Source: Aureliella helgolandensis (lineage in GTDB: Bacteria; Planctomycetota; Planctomycetia; Pirellulales; Pirellulaceae). From it: a stretch of 64,000 bases of DNA. This document shows positions 26,505-33,741 of the stretch, piece by piece (the stretch's first letter is position 1; the number at the start of each line of letters is the position of its first letter). The position numbers and the translations under genes were made by a program. Location of the stretch: NCBI RefSeq assembly GCF_007752135.1, contig NZ_CP036298.1, positions 7,432,501 to 7,496,500 of the forward strand, in the 5' to 3' direction. Under the pieces are notes generated by a model. It made no database searches, was not told the origin of the DNA, and worked only from the letters and a program-made list of their open reading frames with translations.

Positions 26505-27056
26505 ATGGAAGCTTTTGCTACCGCTGATCCAGCTAATTTGTCGACGCACGACCTACTCCGCGGTCGCGATCAGGTGCTGGAACAAATGGCTTGGGTTCGA
26601 CAATATTCACTGCAGCTGATCGAATCTATCCCTGACGAGCTGTGGTATGTCGCCCCTGCAACCGCTCCAATCCACCTTGCGTGGCAAGTTGGCCACCTAG
26701 CTGTCTCCCAGTACGGGTTAATGCTCTTTCGACAGCGTGGCCGGCTCCCCGGTGACCTGGAGCTGATGCCGGGCTGGCTTCGCAAACAGTTCGGGCGTGG
26801 AAGCACACCAGCCCTCAGCAGACAAGGCATGCCCGCTCCAGCCGAGCTGCTCGAAAAACTCAACACCATCCACCATCGCGCCCTCTCGGAGGTCGCTGAA
26901 TTATCAGCCGCGACCCTCGCTCAACCTACCGACATGCCTTACACGGGCTACCCAATCCAATTGGGAGCCCTCATGTTTTGCCCAATCCACGAATCGCTTC
27001 ACGCCGGACAAATTGGACTCCTCCGCCGACTCCACGGCTTCGATCCAGTGCGCTAA
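26505..27056 (+). CDS. DinB-like four-helix-bundle protein
   Basis: This 183-residue protein matches the DinB/YfiT superfamily, whose members bind a metal through three histidines and include thiol-dependent transferases. Likely ligands are the histidine in HLAWQVGHLAVSQ (about residue 66) and the pair in HESLHAGQIGLLRRLHG (near 165-169). It starts with ATG at 26505. A second DinB-fold gene lies 1.7 kb downstream on the same strand, and a LapA-like gene follows within 75 bases. The specific reaction is unknown. Confidence 0.8.
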   Translation: MEAFATADPANLSTHDLLRGRDQVLEQMAWVRQYSLQLIESIPDELWYVAPATAPIHLAWQVGHLAVSQYGLMLFRQRGRLPGDLELMPGWLRKQFGRGSTPALSRQGMPAPAELLEKLNTIHHRALSEVAELSAATLAQPTDMPYTGYPIQLGALMFCPIHESLHAGQIGLLRRLHGFDPVR

Positions 27057-27128
27057 CCATGAACGATAAATGGGAGTTAGGCTCCTGAACTATTGGATCA
27101 CCCCTCTTCAACTTACGAGCCAAATAAA

Positions 27129-27401
27129 ATGACCAAATTCAAATGGATTGTCATTGGATTGCTTGCCTGCCTGTCGTTGATCATCGTCTTCCAAAACTTG
27201 GAACCGATCAACGTGCAGCTCCTATTCGTCAAAGTCAGCATGCCCCTAGCAGCCATGCTAACCATTACCTTGGTAGTCGGTTTTGTCTTGGGGCTGTTCG
27301 CCAGTGCGATATGGCGCATGCAATCCTGGCGGGCGCGTAGCAAGAAGGATGCAGCAACGCGGAAAGCCTCGGAAGGAAAGGCGTCTGAAGAAATGGTCTA
27401 G
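27129..27401 (+). CDS. LapA-like (DUF1049) inner-membrane protein
   Basis: The 90-residue product has two membrane helices, WIVIGLLACLSLIIVFQN and AAMLTITLVVGFVLGLFAS, separated by the NLEPINVQLLF segment typical of LapA/DUF1049 proteins, and a basic, charged tail. In enterobacteria LapA works with LapB in regulating lipopolysaccharide synthesis; here only the domain match is seen. I chose ATG at 27129; a TTG at 27093 in the same frame would add twelve residues unlike the family. Confidence 0.78.
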   Translation: MTKFKWIVIGLLACLSLIIVFQNLEPINVQLLFVKVSMPLAAMLTITLVVGFVLGLFASAIWRMQSWRARSKKDAATRKASEGKASEEMV

Positions 27402-27473
27402 CTCCAACTCACAGCGCAACCTGCGCAAACTCACCTCGTCCTGCCTGGAATGGCATGACTTTAAATAGCGGAA

Positions 27474-27576
27474 TAGCGTTAGCGGGACGGCTTCCTAGCA
27501 ACCCGCCTCGCGAGCCCCAGGCACAAGAGAAAATCACTCGCTTCCCTGCGGGTTACCGAACTCTCCGCTAACACTA
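27474..27576. repeat. Nested inverted-repeat element, possible REP-like hairpin
   Basis: TAGCGTTAGCGGGA at 27474-27487 pairs imperfectly with the segment at 27562-27576. Inside it AACCCGC (27500-27506) pairs with GCGGGTT (27548-27554). The region is about 100 bases long, lies between the LapA-like and exonuclease genes, and has no coding potential. Confidence 0.5.
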
Positions 27577-27654
27577 AAAGTGGTTCTATAGCTGCCCCGC
27601 AAGCGGCTCAACCACGTTGAAAATGTCCAATCATTGCGAAAGAGGACCTCCCTA

Positions 27655-28668
27655 ATGGATTTTGTGGCCGTCGATTTTGAAACAGCTAACAGTAACGCCA
27701 ACAGTGCCTGTCAGCTGGCTGCAGTCGTAGTACGTGATTCCCAAGTTGTTTTTGAACAGAGCTGGATGATCCGCCCTCCGCGGATGTATTTCTCCCCCTT
27801 CAATATCAAAGTCCATGGAATTACGCCGGAGGATGTACGTCACGCGCCAACCATGGATAAAGTGTGGAGCGAATTCCAGCCGCTGATTGACGGGCAAGTT
27901 CTCCTAGCCCACAACGCGAGATTCGACGTCGGCGTCCTGCTGGCTAGCTTGGCTGCCAAGGATATTGCTTGCCCACCACTCGAATTCATCTGCACTCGAC
28001 TGCTGGCCCGTCAAACCTGGCCCGGACGCACCAAATACGGCCTCAAGCCACTCTCCGATTGGCTGGGGATTGAGTTTAAGCACCACGACGCGCTGGAAGA
28101 CTCCAGAGCCTGCGCAACGATCGCTTTGGAAGCCGAACGCGTGCACCAAACCTCAGAATTGAGAGAGCTGGAGAAAATCCTCCGCATCAAACGGGGCAGC
28201 TACCAACAGGGACACGTCAAATCGCCACGGGCCGTCGGCAAGCGATCCAGCGCGAGGGCCTCCGGCAGCCGCACCACCAACGACAAATGGGGATTCCCCA
28301 GCCGCACCGCCAAAGTCGCTCGAAAACTCGACGCGCAAACGGTGCTGCAAGCCGCCGGGAATCAACCTCCACTGCAGGGCAAAAACATCGTCTTACTAGG
28401 CAACCTGGGCGGCATGAGCGAAGCGGAGTCGACTCAATTCCTCTCGGCACTGGGCGCAGCACGGCAGCCGACCATCGATGCGAGTACGCACTATGTCGTC
28501 ACCTGCCGAACCTCGGAAAACGCCACGGACCAAGCTCCACCGGCCCTCCCCGCACCCCATCTTCAATCCAGCTCATCAACGCGCGGAAGAACCAGTGGCG
28601 GAGTCCGGGTGCTGAGCGAACGCCAATTCCGTGCCATCCTGCCAGCAGGACGCGTTAGCCTCCCCTAA
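27655..28668 (+). CDS. DnaQ-like 3'-5' exonuclease fused to a BRCT-like domain
   Basis: The 337-residue product starts with a DEDDh exonuclease domain like the epsilon subunit of DNA polymerase III: VDFETANSN (Asp/Glu of Exo I), LLAHNARFDVGVL (Exo II) and HHDALEDSRACA (Exo III His and Asp near residues 143-149). A basic, low-complexity linker (about 180-235) leads to a C-terminal BRCT-like domain (PLQGKNIVLLGNLGGMS through STHYVVT). The architecture suggests DNA repair or proofreading. ATG at 27655 follows GAGGA at 27642-27646; an upstream TTG at 27634 is less likely. The linker carries many Arg/Ser residues. Confidence 0.85.
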   Translation: MDFVAVDFETANSNANSACQLAAVVVRDSQVVFEQSWMIRPPRMYFSPFNIKVHGITPEDVRHAPTMDKVWSEFQPLIDGQVLLAHNARFDVGVLLASLAAKDIACPPLEFICTRLLARQTWPGRTKYGLKPLSDWLGIEFKHHDALEDSRACATIALEAERVHQTSELRELEKILRIKRGSYQQGHVKSPRAVGKRSSARASGSRTTNDKWGFPSRTAKVARKLDAQTVLQAAGNQPPLQGKNIVLLGNLGGMSEAESTQFLSALGAARQPTIDASTHYVVTCRTSENATDQAPPALPAPHLQSSSSTRGRTSGGVRVLSERQFRAILPAGRVSLP

Positions 28669-28735
28669 CGGCCAACACCTCACCGCCGAAGTACTTCACC
28701 ACCAACAGCACTTCACTACCACCAGGAGTTTTACG

Positions 28736-29257
28736 ATGGGTCAATGCGGAAGCCTAATTGCAGACATTGCCGCGATTGGAATACGGAACGCCAATCGCTT
28801 GGTTGAGGGGATTCCTGCGGATCGCTTTGCACGCTTTGCGGCGCCCGGCAATGTGACGATTACCGCGAATCACCCCGCCTTCATCTTTGGCCACTTGTGC
28901 CTTTACCCAGCCAATGTGTTCAAGCTCATCGGGCAAGAGGGAATAGCCCAACCGCCCGCACACTACGATGCGTTATTCTCGAAAAATGCCACATGTGTCG
29001 ATGACCCTGACGGCAGCATCTACCCCACCGGCACCGAACTCAAAGCATTTTTCGACAGCAGCTACGCCACCGCCGTGGAGGCAATCCGCCAAGTCAGCGA
29101 CGAACAACTCGCTGCGCCGAACCCCGTCGATTCGCCATTGCAAGCTATCCTTCCCACCCTGGGCGCATTGATTGGACTCTATCTCACCAACCACGTAACG
29201 CTCCATCTGGGGCAACTCAGCACTTGGCGACGCATGGAAGGACTGCCGCCAGCGTAG
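28736..29257 (+). CDS. DinB-fold protein, second copy in the region
   Basis: The 173-residue product begins with GSLIADIAAIGIRNANRLVE and shows the DinB-superfamily helices. Candidate metal-binding histidines lie in HPAFIFGHLCLYPANV and in NHVTLHLGQLSTWRR near the C-terminus. ATG at 28736 follows AGGAG. It lies 67 bases after the exonuclease gene and may share its transcript. Together with the gene at 26505 it gives two DinB-fold proteins within 2.8 kb; they are not close paralogues by eye. Confidence 0.75.
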   Translation: MGQCGSLIADIAAIGIRNANRLVEGIPADRFARFAAPGNVTITANHPAFIFGHLCLYPANVFKLIGQEGIAQPPAHYDALFSKNATCVDDPDGSIYPTGTELKAFFDSSYATAVEAIRQVSDEQLAAPNPVDSPLQAILPTLGALIGLYLTNHVTLHLGQLSTWRRMEGLPPA

Positions 29258-29511
29258 CACTCACTCTGAGTGCAGCCAACAATGCGCAAATCCGAAGGGG
29301 AGCTAGAGTCAGCAACGCCACTCTCCCCCAGTATGCCAGCAGTGGCCCCGCACGCCTGCATACCCCTGCACGCCTGCAGTGGCCCGAGATGCAATCAGGG
29401 GCCACGTTCACTCTCCAGCGTTACCGTCGCGCTTGCAGGAATCGAAACAACTCCCCAGCACTCGTTTCCCGCCTGCGCGGGAACGATGGCAGGAACTGGC
29501 TGACCGGGCAA

Positions 29512-30873
29512 TTAATCGTCCACTTGAACTTCACTTCTGCCAGTGATGCTTACTGCCAGACCCGGTGATTTAGCGACATCATCTCGAATCAGGCAGCCCG
29601 ACACGCGACTGCGAGTAACATTGTCCAGCAATAGACCGACAGAGCCATAATCCAGGAGCGTCCAACCGGAGATGTTCATGCGCTCACAATTGCGCACGAC
29701 CACCGCCGCTTCACCGTCGACGCGTCCCGCCCCATGATTGCCACTCAGCGTACAGTCCGCTGAATTCGTGATTAACACACCCAGTTTGGCCTGCGCGCTA
29801 CCCCCGTACCCATAGCGAGGATTGCGGTCAAAGACGTTATTCGCCAAGACAATGTTGCGACAGTCCTCCAAGATCAAGTTCTTCTGATAGCCCTTCCAAA
29901 TCGTATTGCCGCTAATCGTCGCGCCCCGCACGTGGTGCAATTCAACGTTCACCTCCACATCCGACAGCACGTTATCCGCAATCGTAATGTTGCCATGCCG
30001 TGTCTCCTTGGTGAAAGCGACCTCGACCGACTGGCAATTGATACGAATATTGGCAGAGCCGCGTGCTTCATGAGAGTGCTGGATAGTGCACCCCACAATC
30101 GCTACTTCGCCAAGTGAGGAATTCGTCGCATCGAGCCAGATATTGGCGGTGGGAGGCGCATCACCCTCGGCCATATTGCCCTCGATATCGCAAGTGCCGA
30201 TCTGGAGGTTCCGAATCTCACTCTGCTTCGCCACGATCCCACCGCCTCGGTTGTAGCTTATATGGCAATTGGCAACATTGATCTGATGCAAGTTGAGTTG
30301 ATCGAGGAACAGCCCCACCCCCTGGTTTTCGTAGAGGTGACACTCTGAGAGCGTCACGTTGCGATTCCGCTGCGTTAAATGCACTGCGTGGAGAACCTTG
30401 CGAATCACGAGGCGGGTCAACGTTAACTGCAGCGTACCGCGAGCTCGAATGCCACATGCTTCCGGATGCCCTCCCACAATCTTCAACCCATCGACCATGG
30501 GAGAATCTTCGCGTTTCCAAACGTCAGCCTTAACCGTGCTTGGATCAGCAGTCCCGGCATGCGTACCTATAAATTCCAGCGCGGGCCCAGGGCCGGCCAT
30601 CAGAATCCGCGCCGCTCCGCCCCCGGAGATCGACGTGTGCCCCACTTTCGCCAAGTCGATTACGATTGGGCGCGTGATGCGATAGGTCCCAGCAGGCAAT
30701 TCCAGATTTCCCACTCCGGAATCGACGGCTCGCTGCAGTGACTGCGTGTCGTCCGCAACTCCATCGCCGACGCCAACGCGTTCCGCTCCGTCGACCGGCC
30801 TCAGCAGGCTCAAAAAACAAGAACAAGCCACTAAGAAATACAGGCGGCAACAGGGCTTCAGCATCGATTGCAT
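29512..30873 (-). CDS. Exported right-handed parallel beta-helix protein
   Basis: The 453-residue product has an N-terminal signal peptide (CRLYFLVACSCFLSLLRPVDG) and a pectate-lyase-superfamily opening: VGDGVADDTQSLQRAVDSG followed by LPAGTYRI. The remainder is a series of beta-helix rungs with repeated N and V/I patterns (CHLYENQGVGLFLDQL, TISGNTIWKGYQKNLILED, IVLANNVFDRNPRYG). Such proteins are often polysaccharide lyases or glycan-binding proteins; no catalytic residues can be assigned. ATG at 30873 was chosen, but ATG at 30864 and TTG at 30888 are also possible. It follows the zinc-ribbon gene by 135 bases on the same strand. Confidence 0.85.
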   Translation of the reverse strand: MQSMLKPCCRLYFLVACSCFLSLLRPVDGAERVGVGDGVADDTQSLQRAVDSGVGNLELPAGTYRITRPIVIDLAKVGHTSISGGGAARILMAGPGPALEFIGTHAGTADPSTVKADVWKREDSPMVDGLKIVGGHPEACGIRARGTLQLTLTRLVIRKVLHAVHLTQRNRNVTLSECHLYENQGVGLFLDQLNLHQINVANCHISYNRGGGIVAKQSEIRNLQIGTCDIEGNMAEGDAPPTANIWLDATNSSLGEVAIVGCTIQHSHEARGSANIRINCQSVEVAFTKETRHGNITIADNVLSDVEVNVELHHVRGATISGNTIWKGYQKNLILEDCRNIVLANNVFDRNPRYGYGGSAQAKLGVLITNSADCTLSGNHGAGRVDGEAAVVVRNCERMNISGWTLLDYGSVGLLLDNVTRSRVSGCLIRDDVAKSPGLAVSITGRSEVQVDD

Positions 30874-31008
30874 GTGAGAACTCGTCAAAAGTAGGCGGAA
30901 CGGATTGGGTTCGTCGTTTAGCCGACTTGCGTTGGGCGTTGTCTCTTGGCCGACTCCACGGAACGATCCATTTCAACGTTGGCCTCACACCGACACAGCG
31001 GTGCTTGC

Positions 31009-31455
31009 CTAGCAACCAGGCTTGGGATCGTCCTGGCCATAGGTCAAATCGGCATCGGGATCACTATCCCCTTGAGATACCAGCGGTTTCTTAGGTGGGC
31101 CCGCCGCGAGATTTTCCGGAGCCCCCCCCTCGACTCCCCCTTCATCATCCGCGGGATCATCAATCTGCACAGCAGCCGCCCAAGGCGTTCCCACGATTTC
31201 TTCCAGGGTAGCCCAGCCGGTCCCAGGACCATACAAGCTGGCCGCGCAAATTGGACACTGCGGTGCATCTAGGTTGGGAAACGACATGGCAGCATCGAGA
31301 TCGGGAGCCGTCCAGAGAGCTTCGCATTCATCACACATTGCAAACAAATGCTGTGCCGGAGTCCCACTTTGGCAAACCCGAATTCGCCGCAGCCCACCCT
31401 GGCAGAACGGACACTCACCTAGATGAATCCAAGGTTCAGATTGCTTGTCATGCAT
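31009..31455 (-). CDS. Small zinc-ribbon protein of unknown function
   Basis: The 148-residue product contains three CxxC knuckles: CPFC near residue 15, CDEC near 42 and CPIC near 67. The first two probably form one zinc ribbon. The C-terminal half is acidic and Pro-rich, with no recognisable domain. The gene starts 40 bases after the stop of the nuclease-like gene at 31496 on the same strand and probably belongs to that transcript. I do not recognise a named family. Confidence 0.65.
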   Translation of the reverse strand: MHDKQSEPWIHLGECPFCQGGLRRIRVCQSGTPAQHLFAMCDECEALWTAPDLDAAMSFPNLDAPQCPICAASLYGPGTGWATLEEIVGTPWAAAVQIDDPADDEGGVEGGAPENLAAGPPKKPLVSQGDSDPDADLTYGQDDPKPGC

Positions 31456-31495
31456 GGGGTCGGCGCCTAGCTTGAGTGAATCGATCGCAACAAGG

Positions 31496-32251
31496 TTAAA
31501 ACGGAAACGCCGTAATCACGCGTTGCCCCTCGAGCACCATCCGCAACTTGCGGGCAGCCGGATTGCCAGCCCGTTTGCCGTCCCGGCCTCCCACGTAGCC
31601 AATTGGCTTGCTAAAGGTCACTTCGTAGACATCGCGATCCCCTTGCGACTGGATGCGTGTCCCAGTCTCTTTGCCTCGAGACCGGGTGTAGGCTTCGTCG
31701 AGCCAACGTAAAACTTGCGGCATATCTCCATCGAACACGCCGTGTTTGCCAGGTCGAGTGGGCTGGTCCCGCAAGTGCCTCTCAATGTGCTCCAGGCGGT
31801 GTTTCTCGGGCCCACCCATCGGCGTGTAACGCAGGCCAGCCGGCGATAAATATTCGTCTCGCCCCAGTGACTTCAGCGATCCATACCGCAGGCCTTCGCC
31901 AGCGGAGGCATTCGACGCGGACTGGAGGGTGTCTGCTCCGCCTAACTCGGCGCTGCCGGGAGGCGTAGCAACTTCAAAACTCTGCGAACGATCCGCCGCT
32001 GGGCTTGTGGGCAGATCCTGGATATCGATCCAATCACCGCCGCGCGGCGACTCTCGCGTTTCCGCAGGCTGCTCATCCCCTGCCTGCCCACCCTCGCGCA
32101 AACTCTGCAGCGAAGGGAGGTTCCACCCCAGCCGCGCATTGGCAAGCGGTTGGAGTAGGGCATATGCGGCGATGGCAGCAAAAAAAAGAATCGCCCACTT
32201 GGTTGGCAGACGCGCCTTCGTGGAATTCTTCGAATTCAAATCAGCTCCCAT
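31496..32251 (-). CDS. Membrane-anchored protein with toxin-nuclease-like C-terminus
   Basis: The 251-residue product has an N-terminal membrane helix (WAILFFAAIAAYALLQ), a disordered Ser/Pro/Gly segment to about residue 140, and a conserved-looking C-terminal domain. That domain has HRLEHIERHLRD, HGVFDGDMPQVLRWLDEAY and a terminal GYVGGRDG...RKLRMVLEGQRVITAFPF. The end resembles the BECR-fold RNases found in contact-dependent and polymorphic toxins, which often finish with a VITAFP-like strand. No immunity gene is evident. It starts 30 bases after aceF and is probably cotranscribed with it. The fold assignment is an inference from motifs; a housekeeping role in planctomycetes is equally possible. 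Confidence 0.7.
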   Translation of the reverse strand: MGADLNSKNSTKARLPTKWAILFFAAIAAYALLQPLANARLGWNLPSLQSLREGGQAGDEQPAETRESPRGGDWIDIQDLPTSPAADRSQSFEVATPPGSAELGGADTLQSASNASAGEGLRYGSLKSLGRDEYLSPAGLRYTPMGGPEKHRLEHIERHLRDQPTRPGKHGVFDGDMPQVLRWLDEAYTRSRGKETGTRIQSQGDRDVYEVTFSKPIGYVGGRDGKRAGNPAARKLRMVLEGQRVITAFPF

Positions 32252-32281
32252 CCGGCTCCGACTAGCCTTAGAAATACCCGC

Positions 32282-33688
32282 CTAGTTGATCGCCAGCAGT
32301 AGACGACTCGGATTCTCCATGTAGTTGATCACGCTATTGAGGAACCGAGCTGCTGCTCCACCATCGACCATGCGGTGATCGTAGGACAGGCTAAAGGGCA
32401 TCATCAACCGCGCTTCAATCGAATCGTCCTTCATGACGATCGGCATTTTCCGCGAGCGGCCGACCAACAGGATCGCGACTTCGGGCACATTCACGATCGG
32501 AGTGCTGTAGGTACCACCGATCGCTCCCAAGTTGCTGATAGTAAACGTTCCGCCACGCAGTTCGTTCACACCAAAATCGCCATCGCGTACGCGTCCGGCC
32601 ATATCGGCCAGTGCGCGGGCGATCTCTGCAATGCTCAACGAATCGGCATGGCGGATATTGGGGACGACCAACCCACGTGGAGTGTCGACGGCGATTCCAA
32701 TGTTCACGTAATCGCGGTAGACGATCTGGTCGTTTTCCGTATCAATAACCGCATTCAGGGCGGAGTGTTGACGCAGGGCCGTAGCCACCGCCTTGATGAG
32801 GAAAGGCATGGTGGTCAGCTTGATGCCCTCGGCGGCGTAGTCCTCCTTGCTAGACTGGCGAAGCGCTTCGAGCGCGGTGACATCGGCGTCATCAAAATTG
32901 GTGACGCGTGGCACGGTGCTCCACGACTTGTGCATTTGAGCGGCAATCGTCTTGCGGATTTTGCTCAAGCGTTCGACTCGGACTGGTCCATAGTCATCTT
33001 GCCCTGGTTCGCCAGGCAAGGCCAACGCCTGCCCTCCAGCACTGCTTGGTTTGGACGACGCAGACCGCGGCGCCACCATGGCCGTGGAGGGGCCAGCGGG
33101 TGCTACTGCGTGAGCGGCACTGGTCTCGCGAACGGCTTTCAACACATCTTCTCGCGAGATGCGTCCCCCCTCTCCCGATCCAGTCACCTGGCTGAGGTCC
33201 ACGCCAACTTCGCGCGCAAAGCGTCGAACGGCTGGGCCAGCGGCCACGGAATCGCTTTCGCTAGGAACCGGAGCTGCTGGGGGCGGAGTGGGCGCTGTAA
33301 ATGTAGCCGGTGCTGGCGTCGCGGGTGGAGCTGCTGCAGGAGCAGCCGCTGCGGGCGGAGGTGTCGCTGCAGCGGGAGCTGGTGGTGGCTCTGGGGCAGG
33401 AGCTGGGGCTGCTGCTGGAGCTGGAGCTGAAGCCGCAGGTGCCGCAGACTCAGCACCCTCTAATTGCAAAATGACGCCGCCAATCGGTAGGGTGTCACCC
33501 GCCTTGACTAAAATCTTGCTGATTTTACCTGAGGCTGGCGAGGGGACCGTTACCGTCGCCTTGTCCGTCTCGATCTCCAATAATCCCTGCTCGCGCTCTA
33601 CCGAATCCCCTTCGCTTACAAAAAGCTCCAGGACATCACCCGATTCAATACCGTCGCCGAGTTCGGGAAGTTTAACGTCAATCGCCAT
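32282..33688 (-). CDS. aceF: Pyruvate dehydrogenase complex E2, dihydrolipoamide acetyltransferase
   Basis: E2 carries the acetyl group from E1 to CoA. The 468-residue protein has one N-terminal lipoyl domain with the modified lysine at 43 (IETDKATVTVPS). A very long Ala/Pro-rich flexible linker (about 80-145) follows, then a peripheral subunit-binding domain near 150-190 (RRFAREVGVDLSQVTGSGEGGRI). The catalytic acyltransferase core ends with SYDHRMVDGG near 440. A single lipoyl domain contrasts with the three of E. coli AceF. The gene lies 53 bases after aceE and is followed by the nuclease-like gene. Confidence 0.96.
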   Translation of the reverse strand: MAIDVKLPELGDGIESGDVLELFVSEGDSVEREQGLLEIETDKATVTVPSPASGKISKILVKAGDTLPIGGVILQLEGAESAAPAASAPAPAAAPAPAPEPPPAPAAATPPPAAAAPAAAPPATPAPATFTAPTPPPAAPVPSESDSVAAGPAVRRFAREVGVDLSQVTGSGEGGRISREDVLKAVRETSAAHAVAPAGPSTAMVAPRSASSKPSSAGGQALALPGEPGQDDYGPVRVERLSKIRKTIAAQMHKSWSTVPRVTNFDDADVTALEALRQSSKEDYAAEGIKLTTMPFLIKAVATALRQHSALNAVIDTENDQIVYRDYVNIGIAVDTPRGLVVPNIRHADSLSIAEIARALADMAGRVRDGDFGVNELRGGTFTISNLGAIGGTYSTPIVNVPEVAILLVGRSRKMPIVMKDDSIEARLMMPFSLSYDHRMVDGGAAARFLNSVINYMENPSRLLLAIN

Positions 33689-33741
33689 GAGGTTTCTCTA
33701 TTCCAGTGTACTACTTGCTACCGAATGCAATGCTGATGTGA

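Noticed and set aside
32375-33430. 351-codon plus-strand frame opposite aceF
   Set aside because: It is the mirror of the Ala/Pro-rich linker and acyltransferase core of aceF; low-complexity GC-rich codons keep the opposite strand open by chance.
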